Counted from the stretch's first letter, positions 18,897-28,183 are shown. The stretch is DNA of 63,820 nt from an uncultured Blautia sp. (GCA_900540785.1 UQHF01000023.1:1-63820), one strand, 5' to 3'. The notes: a model not told the origin generated them from the letters alone. Program-made: numbers and translations.

Positions 18897-18921
18897 CACA
18901 AAAGGGGATTTTTGTTACACT
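18893..18921 (+). promoter_or_regulatory. strong sigma-A promoter of guaB
   Basis: Perfect TTGACA (18893-18898) overlapping the upstream stop codon, 17-bp spacer, TACACT (18916-18921), 44 bp before the guaB ATG. Confidence 0.8.
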
Positions 18922-18965
18922 ATGGAACAAATTCAAAATTAAATATACATAAGGGAGGAAATGCA

Positions 18966-20423
18966 ATGGGTACTATCATCGGTGAAGGCATTACGTTTGA
19001 CGACGTCCTGTTAGTTCCGGCGTATTCAAAAGTAATTCCAAATCAGGTAGATGTAACGACTTATTTAACCAAGAAGATTAAATTGAACATTCCTATGATG
19101 AGCGCAGGAATGGATACTGTCACAGAGCACAGAATGGCAATTGCTATGGCAAGACAGGGCGGTATCGGTATTATCCACAAAAATATGACAATCGAAGCCC
19201 AGGCGGAAGAGGTTGATAAGGTAAAACGTTCTGAGAATGGAGTCATCACCGACCCGTTTTATTTATCACCGGAACACACATTGAGAGATGCCAATGATTT
19301 AATGGCAAAATTCCGTATTTCAGGTGTTCCGATTACAGAAGGGAAAAAACTTGTCGGAATTATCACAAACCGTGATTTAAAATTTGAGACAGATTTTTCC
19401 AGAAAAATTAAGGAATGTATGACTTCTGAAGGTCTGATTACTGCAAAAGAAGGAATCACTCTTGAAGAAGCAAAGAAAATCCTTGCAAAATCACGCAAGG
19501 AAAAATTACCCATTGTAGATGATGACTTTAATTTAAAAGGTCTTATTACAATCAAGGATATTGAAAAACAGATTAAATATCCACTTGCAGCAAAAGATGA
19601 GCAGGGACGTCTTCTCTGCGGCGGTGCAGTAGGAATCACAGCAAATGTTCTTGCAAGAGTAGAAGCTCTTGTAAATGCTGCGGTAGACGTAATCGTAGTA
19701 GATTCTGCTCACGGTCACTCCGAAAATATTTTAAGAGCAGTCCGTGAGATTAAAGCAGCTTTTCCGGAACTTCAGGTAATTGCAGGAAACGTGGCTACAG
19801 GAGAGGCAACAAAAGCCCTGATCGAAGCCGGCGTAGATGCAGTAAAGGTTGGTATCGGACCTGGTTCTATCTGTACAACACGTGTTGTTGCAGGTATTGG
19901 TGTTCCGCAGATTACTGCAGTTATGGACTGCTATGAGGTGGCAAACCGTTATGGTATTCCGATTATTGCAGATGGTGGAATTAAATACTCCGGAGATATT
20001 ACAAAAGCTATTGCAGCAGGTGCAAATGTCTGTATGATGGGAAGTATGTTTGCAGGTTGTGATGAAAGTCCGGGAACATTCGAACTTTATCAGGGAAGAA
20101 AATATAAAGTATACCGTGGTATGGGCTCTATTGCAGCTATGGAAAACGGAAGCAAAGACCGTTACTTCCAGCAGGATGCAAAGAAACTTGTTCCGGAAGG
20201 TGTAGAAGGTCGTGTTGCTTACAAAGGTCATGTAGAAGATACTGTATTCCAGTTAATGGGAGGTCTTCGTTCTGGTATGGGTTACTGCGGAGCAGAAAGC
20301 ATTGAAGCGTTAAAGACAACTGGCAAGTTTGTCAAGATTTCTGCGGCATCCTTAAAAGAGTCCCATCCTCATGATATTCATATTACAAAGGAAGCACCAA
20401 ACTACAGTGTAGATGACAAATAA
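18966..20423 (+). CDS. guaB: IMP dehydrogenase
   Basis: Oxidises IMP to XMP with NAD+, the committed step to GTP. 485 aa: TIM barrel with catalytic C303 in GPGSICTTR and a two-CBS-domain insertion at about 94-205 (TDPFYLSPEHTL ... VGIITNRDL). Start is ATG 18966 after AAGGGAGG. GTP is also the effector of CodY, encoded 3 kb upstream; that link is pathway knowledge, not genomic proof. Confidence 0.97.
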   Translation: MGTIIGEGITFDDVLLVPAYSKVIPNQVDVTTYLTKKIKLNIPMMSAGMDTVTEHRMAIAMARQGGIGIIHKNMTIEAQAEEVDKVKRSENGVITDPFYLSPEHTLRDANDLMAKFRISGVPITEGKKLVGIITNRDLKFETDFSRKIKECMTSEGLITAKEGITLEEAKKILAKSRKEKLPIVDDDFNLKGLITIKDIEKQIKYPLAAKDEQGRLLCGGAVGITANVLARVEALVNAAVDVIVVDSAHGHSENILRAVREIKAAFPELQVIAGNVATGEATKALIEAGVDAVKVGIGPGSICTTRVVAGIGVPQITAVMDCYEVANRYGIPIIADGGIKYSGDITKAIAAGANVCMMGSMFAGCDESPGTFELYQGRKYKVYRGMGSIAAMENGSKDRYFQQDAKKLVPEGVEGRVAYKGHVEDTVFQLMGGLRSGMGYCGAESIEALKTTGKFVKISAASLKESHPHDIHITKEAPNYSVDDK

Positions 20424-20446
20424 ATATTTGTTATAATCGGGAAGAT

Positions 20447-21256
20447 ATGGAACAAAAAAAAGCAGGAAAAAAGACATCAAGTAGAACAGGAAAAGCATCT
20501 GTAAGACCGTCCCGCAGTGGACGGTCTGCTTTTTCTAAAAAGAAAAAAACAAAGAAAGACCGGGTAAGAGAGAGAAATTTTCATGTATTTCTTTTTCTGG
20601 CAGGTGTTTTTGTGGTGTGCTGTATTTCCGGCTTTTTTTTATATAGAGTGTACAGGGAGAGACAATTGCAGGAATGGCAGCGTGTTGTTTCGGAACAGGA
20701 AAATGGAAGCGGAGCAGAACAGTGGCAGCGTGAAGGTGCTCCCTATATAGATGTACAGCTCTTAACTCCAAACGAGTATTCCAGACCGCAGATTTCCATT
20801 TCTCAGGTAAAATACATAGCTATTCATTACACGGCAAATCCCGGATCAGGTGCAATGGATAACCGCAATTATTTTGAAAATCTGGCAGCCACACATGAGA
20901 CAAAGGTAAGCAGTCATTTTGTAGTAGGGCTTAACGGGGAAGTGGTACAGTGTATTCCTACGTCAGAAATGTCTTATGCCACAAATGAGAGAAATGTGGA
21001 TACAATTTCTATTGAATGCTGTCACACAGATGAGACAGGTGTGTTCAACGAGGCGACATATGATTCTGTTGTAAAGCTCACAGCATGGCTCTGTACAAGA
21101 TTTGGACTGACAGAAGAAAATGTAATCCGGCATTATGATGTGACCGGGAAAAACTGCCCGAAATACTATGTGGAAAATCAGGAAGCATGGGAGCAGATGA
21201 AGGCAGATATAGCCGCACAGATTCAGGAAGATTACATCCTGCAGGAAAATTTGTAA
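20447..21256 (+). CDS. membrane-anchored N-acetylmuramoyl-L-alanine amidase (amidase_2 type)
   Basis: 269 aa. Basic low-complexity cytoplasmic tail (1-45), one transmembrane helix (about 46-66) and an extracellular peptidoglycan-recognition-type zinc amidase domain (about 110-250). Likely zinc ligands are His in IHYTANPG, His in IRHYDVTGKNCP and the following Cys, the HHC pattern of the family. It would cleave the amide between MurNAc and L-Ala. The start lacks a strong RBS. It lies 23 bp after guaB and may be read from the guaB promoter. Confidence 0.88.
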   Translation: MEQKKAGKKTSSRTGKASVRPSRSGRSAFSKKKKTKKDRVRERNFHVFLFLAGVFVVCCISGFFLYRVYRERQLQEWQRVVSEQENGSGAEQWQREGAPYIDVQLLTPNEYSRPQISISQVKYIAIHYTANPGSGAMDNRNYFENLAATHETKVSSHFVVGLNGEVVQCIPTSEMSYATNERNVDTISIECCHTDETGVFNEATYDSVVKLTAWLCTRFGLTEENVIRHYDVTGKNCPKYYVENQEAWEQMKADIAAQIQEDYILQENL

Positions 21257-21309
21257 AAATATTTTTTTTCAGCTTGAAAATTTAAAAAAAATATTGTATA
21301 TTAACCATA

Positions 21310-21413
21310 GTGACTGCATGACTGGCGGAAAGTAGGATTACCTACGGGGAGTGCAGTATATCATGTGCCGACCGCCTGGGCAGCCTGGAACAAGGGCTTC
21401 CCAGGCTTTTTTA
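21310..21413 (+). promoter_or_regulatory. ZTP (pfl) riboswitch with terminator
   Basis: The aptamer (21310-21382) shows the hallmark 5' GACTGGCGG, an ACGGGGAG segment and the conserved pseudoknot/J3 sequence CCGCCTGGGC (21373-21382). A hairpin follows directly (AGCCTGGAA with TTCCCAGGCT, 21382-21406) and then a T-run to 21413, so ligand binding would prevent termination. ZTP riboswitches sense ZMP/ZTP, which accumulates when 10-formyl-THF is short. The two genes downstream consume ZMP and its product, fully consistent with the known role. Confidence 0.93.
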
Positions 21414-21457
21414 TATTCAACTATAAACTTTTTGATAAGAAAAGGAGAACGAGATTT

Positions 21458-22171
21458 ATGAAAATGTTATCACTGGAAAAAGAATTGAGAGAAAATGCTT
21501 ATCCGGGCAGAGGAATTGTGATTGGCCGTACACCGGATGGGAAAAAAGCAGTGACAGCTTATTTCATCATGGGAAGAAGCGAGAACAGCAGAAACCGCGT
21601 TTTCGTGGAAGAAGGAGAGGGAATTCGCACACAGGCATTTGATCCATCCAAATTAACAGACCCAAGTCTCATTATATATGCGCCGGTACGTGTATTGGGA
21701 AACAAGACGATCGTTACAAACGGAGACCAGACAGATACAATCTATGAGGGAATGGATCGTCAGCTCACTTTTGAGCAGTCTTTAAGAAGCAGAGAGTTTG
21801 AGCCGGATGCACCAAATTACACACCTCGTATTTCCGGTATTCTCCATGTGGAAAATGGGAAATTTAACTATGCAATGTCTATCCTGAAAAGCAATAATGG
21901 TTGCCCGGATTCCTGCAACCGTTACACATTTGCATATGAAAATGCGGCAGCAGGAGAAGGACATTTTATTCATACATATATGTGTGATGGAAATCCGCTT
22001 CCAAGCTTTGAGGGAGAACCGAAGCTGGTAGAAATCATGGACGATATGGACGCATTTACAGAGATGCTCTGGAACAGCTTAAATGAAGATAATAAAGTTT
22101 CTCTCTTTGTACGTTACATTGACATTGAAACCGGAAAATATGAGAGCAAAATTGTAAACAAAAACAAATAA
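21458..22171 (+). CDS. IMP cyclohydrolase (PurO-like)
   Basis: 237 aa, matching the stand-alone IMP cyclohydrolase family (archaeal PurO type, found in many Clostridia) rather than the N-terminal domain of bifunctional PurH. Recognisable segments are YPGRGIVIGRTPDGKKAVTAYFIMGRSENSRNR, written here in parts: NAYPGRG, IMGRSENSRNR and TRISGI-like PRISGIL. It closes FAICAR to IMP. ATG 21458 has AAAGGAG at good spacing; an ATG at 21464 is an alternative. It is the first gene behind the ZTP riboswitch and is followed by the formyltransferase. Confidence 0.87.
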   Translation: MKMLSLEKELRENAYPGRGIVIGRTPDGKKAVTAYFIMGRSENSRNRVFVEEGEGIRTQAFDPSKLTDPSLIIYAPVRVLGNKTIVTNGDQTDTIYEGMDRQLTFEQSLRSREFEPDAPNYTPRISGILHVENGKFNYAMSILKSNNGCPDSCNRYTFAYENAAAGEGHFIHTYMCDGNPLPSFEGEPKLVEIMDDMDAFTEMLWNSLNEDNKVSLFVRYIDIETGKYESKIVNKNK

Positions 22172-22224
22172 AATACAGAGTACGTTAGAGTGAAATAATA
22201 AAGAATGAAAACGGAGGATTTGTC

Positions 22225-23409
22225 ATGAAAGAACTGGAATTAAAATATGGCTGTAACCCAAATCAGAAACCTTCTAAAATCTATGTGGCAGATGGAAGCG
22301 AGCTTCCGATCAAAGTATTAAGCGGAAAACCGGGATACATCAATTTCCTTGACGCTTTTAACGGCTGGCAGCTTGTGCGCGATCTGAAAAAAGCAACCGG
22401 ACTTCCGGCAGCTACTTCCTTTAAACACGTTTCTCCGGCAGGTGCTTCTATCGGACTTCCGCTTACAGAGACACTTGCAAAAATTTACTGGGTAGACGAT
22501 ATGGACTGGAAAAACTTTTCTCCGATTGCCTGTGCATATGCAAGAGCAAGAGGTGCAGACAGAATGTCCTCTTTCGGAGATTTTATTTCTCTGTCTGATG
22601 TATGTGACAAGGATACAGCCCTTCTCATTAAGAGAGAGGTTTCTGACGGCGTGATCGCTCCGGGATACACAGAGGAAGCACTGGAAATCCTGAAGCAGAA
22701 GAAAAAAGGAAATTACAATGTAATTGAAATTGACCCGGATTATGTACCGGCGCCACTTGAGCATAAAGAAGTATTTGGTGTTACCTTTGAGCAGGGACGC
22801 CAGGAACTTTCCATTGATGACGAGCTGATTTCCAATATTGTGACAGAAAACAAAGTACTTTCTGAGGAAGCAAAGAGAGATATGAAGATTTCTCTTATTG
22901 TTCTGAAATATACACAGTCTAATTCCGTATGCTTTGTAAAAGACGGACAGGCAATCGGCGTTGGTGCAGGACAGCAGTCACGTGTACACTGTACAAGACT
23001 TGCAGGTCAGAAGGCTGATAACTGGTTCCTTCGTCAGTGCCCGAAGGTGTTAAACCTTCCATTTAAAGACAGCATTACACGTGCAGAGAGAGACAATGCA
23101 ATTGATGTTTACATTGGGGAAGAATACATGGACGTTCTTGCTGACGGTGCATGGGAGAACATTTTTACAGAAAAACCAGAGGTGTTCACAAGAGAAGAAA
23201 AACGTGCATGGCTTGATAAGATGACAGACGTAACACTTGGTTCTGACGCATTCTTCCCATTCAGTGACAATATCGAGAGAGCACATAAGAGTGGTGTGAA
23301 ATACATTGCACAGCCGGGCGGCTCTGTTCGTGACGATGCAGTAATTGAAACCTGCAACAAATACAATATGGCAATGGCATTTACAGGAATCCGCCTGTTC
23401 CACCATTAA
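22225..23409 (+). CDS. phosphoribosylaminoimidazolecarboxamide (AICAR) formyltransferase, stand-alone
   Basis: 394 aa. Equivalent to the C-terminal AICAR transformylase half of PurH, without the N-terminal cyclohydrolase domain. Typical motifs are visible: ELKYGCNPNQKPS at the start, ATSFKHVSPAGAS (the Lys-His catalytic pair) near residue 70, VCFVKDGQAIGVGAGQQSR near 240 and PGGSVRDD near 370. It transfers a formyl group from 10-formyl-THF to ZMP. With the upstream cyclohydrolase it does the work of one bifunctional PurH. Confidence 0.93.
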   Translation: MKELELKYGCNPNQKPSKIYVADGSELPIKVLSGKPGYINFLDAFNGWQLVRDLKKATGLPAATSFKHVSPAGASIGLPLTETLAKIYWVDDMDWKNFSPIACAYARARGADRMSSFGDFISLSDVCDKDTALLIKREVSDGVIAPGYTEEALEILKQKKKGNYNVIEIDPDYVPAPLEHKEVFGVTFEQGRQELSIDDELISNIVTENKVLSEEAKRDMKISLIVLKYTQSNSVCFVKDGQAIGVGAGQQSRVHCTRLAGQKADNWFLRQCPKVLNLPFKDSITRAERDNAIDVYIGEEYMDVLADGAWENIFTEKPEVFTREEKRAWLDKMTDVTLGSDAFFPFSDNIERAHKSGVKYIAQPGGSVRDDAVIETCNKYNMAMAFTGIRLFHH

Positions 23410-23423
23410 TCATAACGAAATCG

Positions 23424-23450
23424 GGAAGTCTCTTTTGAGGCTTCCTTTTT
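23424..23450 (+). terminator. terminator of the ZTP-controlled operon
   Basis: GGAAGTCTC (23424-23432) pairs with GAGGCTTCC (23437-23445), with one G-U pair, followed by TTTTT. Confidence 0.85.
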
Positions 23451-23502
23451 CATTGTTTTTCTATTGAGAATTATAGGTTATAATATTTCTGAGGTGATAA
23501 AA

Positions 23503-24177
23503 TTGAGAAAGAAAATTCTTATGATAGACGATGACAGGGAACTTTTAAAAATGCTTCAGACGTATTTTGAAATGAAAAATTATGAGATAATGACTGCGCC
23601 GGACGGAGCTGAGGCTTTGCAAAAAGCAGGAGAGAATCCGGATATTATTCTTCTGGACGTAAATATGCCGTATCTTGACGGGCTTGAAGTATGCCGCCGA
23701 ATCAGAGATAAGGTCTCCTGCCCTATTTTATTTCTTACGGCAAGGGTGGAGGAAGAGGACAGGGTAAATGGACTTTTATCAGGAGGAGACGACTATATTT
23801 TAAAACCCTTCAGCTTAAAAGAACTGGAAGCACGGATTGTGGCACATTTGAAACGGGAAGAGAGAAGCCGGGGGAAATCAGATTTTTGCTTTCATGGAGA
23901 ACTTTTCGTTGACTATAAAAGAAAGCTGGTGCAAATAGGAGAAAAACGCCTTGAGCTCACAAAACTGGAATACTCTATTATAGAATTTCTTTCCATGAAC
24001 CCGGAACAGGTTTTTGATAAAGAGCGTATTTATGAGCATGTATGCGGATATGAAGGAGAGGGAGACAGTCGTGTGATTACAGAGCTTATCCGTCGGATTC
24101 GGAGGAAAATGAAAGAATATACAGATACGGAATATATTGAGACTGTGTGGGGGATGGGGTATCGATGGATAAAATAA
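23503..24177 (+). CDS. OmpR/PhoB-family response regulator
   Basis: 224 aa: receiver domain with the acidic pair DDD (KKILMIDDDREL), phospho-acceptor Asp in IILLDVNMPYLDG and Lys in ILKPFSLKE, then a trans_reg_C winged helix (about 130-224). The likely start is TTG at 23503, placed after GAGGTG; the longer frame from 23464 lacks an RBS and adds residues absent from homologues. It overlaps the sensor kinase by 13 bp and sits upstream of an ABC exporter, a usual layout for drug- or peptide-responsive systems. Confidence 0.88.
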   Translation: MRKKILMIDDDRELLKMLQTYFEMKNYEIMTAPDGAEALQKAGENPDIILLDVNMPYLDGLEVCRRIRDKVSCPILFLTARVEEEDRVNGLLSGGDDYILKPFSLKELEARIVAHLKREERSRGKSDFCFHGELFVDYKRKLVQIGEKRLELTKLEYSIIEFLSMNPEQVFDKERIYEHVCGYEGEGDSRVITELIRRIRRKMKEYTDTEYIETVWGMGYRWIK

Positions 24178-25361
24178 GAAATCTTTCTCTTAGAAAGACG
24201 ATCGTTTTGTATGTGGGAATTTCGCTTGTTCTTAGTTTTATTTTTTCGGCATTTGTGATTCACTGGGCAGACAGGATACAGCAGAATATCTGGTGGAAGT
24301 ATATTGACCGGGAAAAATATTTTCAGGCGGTAGAAAAGGAAACAGCAGAGGACGAAATCCCTTCCTATACGACAGAAATCGCAAGGCCGTCTCTTGATGA
24401 AATGTCAAAAATGGACAGAAGGCTGTCTGAGCTGTGTGATTTTCTTGATACTTACGCAGCGCTTGTTATTTCTTTTGCAGGCTGTGTGTGGGCTGTTTTT
24501 CTTTTTTATAAGAATAAGCTGAATAAACCGTTAGAGGAATTAAAAATAGCTTCCAGACGTGTGGGAGAGAATGATCTGGATTTTCATATTACGTATGAAA
24601 ACAGCGACGAAATGGGGGAGCTTTGCCGGGAATTTGAGTGTATGAGAGAACAGCTTTCTGAGAATAATCTTCGTCTCTGGCGAAATATAGAAGAAGAAAA
24701 AATTTTAAAAGCCTCTATCGCCCATGATATTCGTTCCCCTCTTTCGGTATTAAAAGGGTATCAGGAAATGCTGAGAGAATATCTGCTGGACAAAAATGCA
24801 GATATGGAAAAAGCGGTGCAGATGGTGCGTGAGAGTGAAAAGCAGATTCAGCGTATGGATATTTTTGTGGAAACGATGCGTAAGATGAGCGGGCTTGATA
24901 AAAGAGAGCTGAAATATGAAAAAATTACCGGAGAGCAGCTGGAAAAAGAGATTCTGGCAGAAATGGAGATTTTTGAGAAACAGTCTGAAAAAATTTGTCA
25001 ACTCATCGTTGATGAAATAAAAGGAGATTTTTGCGGAGATAAAGAGATTATTATTGAGGTAATGGAAAATCTTCTTTCCAATGCTCTGCGGTATGCAAAA
25101 GAAAAGATAGAAATCCATCTGTCTGTCACAGAGGAGATGGTGAGGCTTTGCGTACAGGACGATGGCAGCGGCTTCGGGGAAGAAAAAGACAGGCTGACAG
25201 AACCGTTTTATCAGCAGAATATAAAAGACAGTTTAAAGCACACGGGGCTTGGCATGTATATCAGCCGCTTGTATTGTGAAAAACATGGAGGAAAACTTCT
25301 TTTGGAAAACAAAAAAGAAGGAGGCGCCTTTGTACAGGCAATTTTCTGCCGGACGAAATAA
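24165..25361 (+). CDS. sensor histidine kinase
   Basis: 398 aa. Two transmembrane helices (about 12-33 and 100-122) flanking an extracytoplasmic loop of about 65 residues, then a HAMP segment (NKPLEELKIASRRVG), HisKA with phospho-His in SIAHDIRSPLSVLKGYQ, and HATPase_c with N box (ENLLSNALRYA) and G boxes (DDGSGFGEE, HTGLGMYISR). It should phosphorylate the regulator whose 3' end it overlaps. The small sensor loop does not reveal the signal. Confidence 0.9.
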   Translation: MDKIRNLSLRKTIVLYVGISLVLSFIFSAFVIHWADRIQQNIWWKYIDREKYFQAVEKETAEDEIPSYTTEIARPSLDEMSKMDRRLSELCDFLDTYAALVISFAGCVWAVFLFYKNKLNKPLEELKIASRRVGENDLDFHITYENSDEMGELCREFECMREQLSENNLRLWRNIEEEKILKASIAHDIRSPLSVLKGYQEMLREYLLDKNADMEKAVQMVRESEKQIQRMDIFVETMRKMSGLDKRELKYEKITGEQLEKEILAEMEIFEKQSEKICQLIVDEIKGDFCGDKEIIIEVMENLLSNALRYAKEKIEIHLSVTEEMVRLCVQDDGSGFGEEKDRLTEPFYQQNIKDSLKHTGLGMYISRLYCEKHGGKLLLENKKEGGAFVQAIFCRTK

Positions 25362-25380
25362 AATCGTCCGGCATTGTCTT
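25348..25380 (+). terminator. terminator between the two-component genes and the ABC operon
   Basis: GCCGGACGA (25348-25356) pairs perfectly with TCGTCCGGC (25364-25372), loop AATAAAA containing the kinase stop codon, followed by a T-rich ATTGTCTTTTT. It implies separate expression of the exporter, or attenuation between the two. Confidence 0.75.
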
Positions 25381-25435
25381 TTTATTGATAAATTCCTTCT
25401 ATAATAATGGTATCAAAATAAAAGGGGTGAGACAT

Positions 25436-26509
25436 ATGATTGCCATAATGAAAAGAGAGATAAAAAATTATCTCAAGCGACCATTATTCTGGATTGGATT
25501 TTTTATTGTGCTGGCAGGGGTGTTTTGCGACTTAAAGCCGTATATGGAAATCCATTACATTCATTCAGAGGAAGAAATAAACAGAGAGCTTCCGGAATAT
25601 GATGCAGACGGAGAAATTACAGAAGGGTATATTCCTGTTCCGGAAAACAAAGAAAAAGAGAGAAGAAAAATCTGGGAGGAGGGAATCCGCGAAAATCTGA
25701 TCTCTGAGTTTGGCATGAGTGAAACAGAAAGCGAAGCTGTTTTAAAAGAAATGAAAGATATGGATATAGAGAATGCGTGTCTGTATCTGGAAGAGGAGTA
25801 TCAATATTATAATGCGTATTATTCGTATGAAGATACAAATACTCATCTTGGAACAAAAGAGGAAATCAATGGGTATCTGGATAAAAAGTTGAAGGACAGA
25901 ACATTTTCTTCTTATTTTTCACTGAAATTTGCGGATTTTGCAGGACTTTATATGGGATTTTTTTCTGCGGTCATGCTTGCGTTTCTGTTCTGGCAGGATA
26001 CAGGAAAAACTACGTATGAACTTCTTCATACAAAACCAATTTCTCCCTGGAAGTACATTCTTGGGAAAGCAGCAGGAGGATTTCTTGTCTGCTGCGTGGT
26101 TCTGGGAATCTTAAATCTTGTGTTCTGGGGAATGTTATATGTGGATAGCGGGAACAGCGGATTTGAAATTCGCCTGACAGACTTTCTCATAGCAACAGGA
26201 AAATATATTCTTCCGAATATGGTTATGGTGGTAAGTGTATATACGTTTATTTCACTGCTCTTTAAAAATCCGCTTCCGGGAGTACCGCTTCTCATTCTGT
26301 ATATGATTTACTCTAATATGGGAAGTTTTAACGATGCAGGAGAGTTTGGGTATTACGGAAGACCGCTTGCGATCATGGTGCGTTTCCCTGGGGATTTCTT
26401 TGATGTAAAAGCGCCGGATATTACAGGGGTTAATCAGTGTTTTCTCATATTGGCGTCTGCGCTTATGCTTATGCTTTCTGTGTGGCTGTGGAGAAGGAGG
26501 AGGTTATAA
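25436..26509 (+). CDS. ABC-2-type exporter permease subunit
   Basis: 357 aa. A first transmembrane helix (about 17-36), a large acidic extracytoplasmic region (about 37-165, rich in Glu/Tyr), then five or so hydrophobic segments to the C-terminus. The tail ends in Arg residues. This matches ABC-2 permeases of small Firmicute exporters. ATG 25436 has AAAGGGGTGA upstream. Stop and next start overlap (TAATG), so it is translationally coupled to the second permease. Substrate unknown. Confidence 0.75.
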   Translation: MIAIMKREIKNYLKRPLFWIGFFIVLAGVFCDLKPYMEIHYIHSEEEINRELPEYDADGEITEGYIPVPENKEKERRKIWEEGIRENLISEFGMSETESEAVLKEMKDMDIENACLYLEEEYQYYNAYYSYEDTNTHLGTKEEINGYLDKKLKDRTFSSYFSLKFADFAGLYMGFFSAVMLAFLFWQDTGKTTYELLHTKPISPWKYILGKAAGGFLVCCVVLGILNLVFWGMLYVDSGNSGFEIRLTDFLIATGKYILPNMVMVVSVYTFISLLFKNPLPGVPLLILYMIYSNMGSFNDAGEFGYYGRPLAIMVRFPGDFFDVKAPDITGVNQCFLILASALMLMLSVWLWRRRRL

Positions 26510-27192
26510 TGAAGGAGAGAAGCATATTTTTTACAGAAGCAAAAATTTCCCTTCCTATATATAAGCTTACATATTCTGTGTTTTTTACAGTTGTTTTAAG
26601 TATAATCCGCGGTGTTGCATTTACAAATGAGATAGGAGGAACCTTGGAACCGCAGATGGGGATTCTTGCGGCTGTATTCTGTGCCGATACTTACGCACAG
26701 GAGATTGCCTCAGGACGATGGGAAACAGAGCGATTGTATCCGCTGAAAAACAGAATGGGATTTATATGGAGGAGAATGGCGGTACAGGAAGCATATCTTT
26801 TTCTTCTGGGGATTTTCGGCTATAGTTTCATATATCTTTTTCAGAGACCGATTCCCTACTGGCAGGGAAATCGGGGAAAAGAAATCCTTCTTTTTCTTAT
26901 GTACCTTCCGGCTATGGCAGGAACCATTATGTTATGGGGAATGCTCTCAAATGTGATTGCATGTATTTTTCGAAATATGTGGGCGGGAGCCGGTATTTCT
27001 CTTGTATTATGGATTGCTGTAAATTCCACATATGGAGACAGGATAATGGGAATCTGGAATCCTTTTTCCTATACTTTTCGAGAGATAGGGGATATGGGAG
27101 AGTTGAGCTGGATATTGGGGAAAATTTTGTGGCTTTTCTGTACGATTTTTATGGCAATAGTTTTAAAGTGTGTGATAAAGAAGAGAGGGTAA
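26509..27192 (+). CDS. second ABC exporter permease subunit
   Basis: 227 aa with about six predicted transmembrane segments and few charged residues; no known domain motif is decisive. Its start overlaps the stop of the first permease and its stop lies 4 bp before the ATPase gene, so the three products very probably form one transporter. AGGAGG precedes the ATG. It is smaller than its partner and lacks the large external domain. Confidence 0.7.
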   Translation: MKERSIFFTEAKISLPIYKLTYSVFFTVVLSIIRGVAFTNEIGGTLEPQMGILAAVFCADTYAQEIASGRWETERLYPLKNRMGFIWRRMAVQEAYLFLLGIFGYSFIYLFQRPIPYWQGNRGKEILLFLMYLPAMAGTIMLWGMLSNVIACIFRNMWAGAGISLVLWIAVNSTYGDRIMGIWNPFSYTFREIGDMGELSWILGKILWLFCTIFMAIVLKCVIKKRG

Positions 27193-27196
27193 TGAT

Positions 27197-28093
27197 ATGA
27201 GCGTTAAAGTAAAAAATCTCACAGTAACATTTAAAAATGGAGTGACCGCAATCCGTCACGCAGATCTGGAAATTCCCAGAGGTGTGTATGGACTTCTTGG
27301 AGAAAACGGAGCAGGAAAAACAACGCTGATGCGTGTTCTTACAACAACTTTAAAGCCCACAGAGGGAAGTGTTTCTCTTGATGGAATGCTTTACTGTGAA
27401 GGAAATTACGGGAAAATACAAAAGAAGATAGGCTATCTGCCGCAGGAAATTGAGCTTTATCCCAATTTGACTGTACAGGAATGTCTGGAATATATGGGGG
27501 ATCTGGCAGGTGTCCCGAAAGCGGAATGCAAAAAAAGAATAGAATATTATTTGGAAAAAACCAGTCTTATAGAGCACAGAAAAAAGAAAATGAAACAGTT
27601 ATCAGGGGGTATGAAAAGACGGGTTGGATTGGTGCAGGCGCTTCTTAATGAACCGGAGTTTCTCATTGTAGATGAGCCAACTACCGGGCTTGACCCGGAG
27701 GAACGCATCCGTATCCGAAATCTTCTTGTGGATTTTTCTGAAAACAGAACGGTGCTTTTTTCCACTCATGTAGTAGAGGATCTGGCGGCAACCTGCAGCA
27801 GCCTGGCTGTGATGAAAAAGGGAGAGTTTCTTTATTCAGGAAGTATGAGACAGCTGGTGGAAGAGGCGAGCGGTCATGTGTGGAGCTGTCAGGTAGAAAA
27901 TGAACAGGAGATCCGGGAGTTGGAGAAAAAATATCATATTTCTTCCAAACAGTATACAGACAGAGGAATCCGGGTGAGAGTCATAAGTGAGGAGCGGCTG
28001 GAAGGAACGGCGAAACAGGAGGAGGCAACTTTGGAGGACGGATATTTATATCTGATGGGGAAAGAAGAGAAAACAAAAAAGACTTTCCGATAA
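27197..28093 (+). CDS. ABC transporter ATP-binding protein
   Basis: 298 aa. Walker A GENGAGKTT (about residue 34), Q loop YLPQEIE, signature LSGGMKRRVG, Walker B FLIVDEPTTGLD and H loop STHVVEDL are all present, so it should be an active ATPase. The C-terminal extension (about 215-298) is of the kind found in DrrA/CcmA-like exporters. It energises the two permeases just upstream. Its last codons form a terminator arm. Confidence 0.92.
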   Translation: MSVKVKNLTVTFKNGVTAIRHADLEIPRGVYGLLGENGAGKTTLMRVLTTTLKPTEGSVSLDGMLYCEGNYGKIQKKIGYLPQEIELYPNLTVQECLEYMGDLAGVPKAECKKRIEYYLEKTSLIEHRKKKMKQLSGGMKRRVGLVQALLNEPEFLIVDEPTTGLDPEERIRIRNLLVDFSENRTVLFSTHVVEDLAATCSSLAVMKKGEFLYSGSMRQLVEEASGHVWSCQVENEQEIRELEKKYHISSKQYTDRGIRVRVISEERLEGTAKQEEATLEDGYLYLMGKEEKTKKTFR

Positions 28094-28107
28094 TGGAAAG
28101 TCTTTTT
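28081..28107. terminator. bidirectional terminator between the ABC operon and tRNA-Gly
   Basis: GACTTTCC (28081-28088) pairs with GGAAAGTC (28095-28102); A residues precede and TTTTT follows. The loop (28089-28094) contains most of the ATPase stop codon. On the minus strand it terminates the tRNA. Confidence 0.85.
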
Positions 28108-28110
28108 GAG

Positions 28111-28183
28111 AGCGATAGACGGGGCTCGAACCCGCGGTCTCGACCTTGGCAAGGTCGCGCGTTACCAACTACGCCACTATCGC
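28111..28183 (-). tRNA. tRNA-Gly (GCC)
   Basis: 73-nt cloverleaf on the minus strand: acceptor GCGATAG/CTATCGC with U discriminator as usual for glycine, anticodon arm CGACC-ttGCCaa-GGTCG, T arm with TTCGAGC. The 3' CCA is not encoded. Confidence 0.97.
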
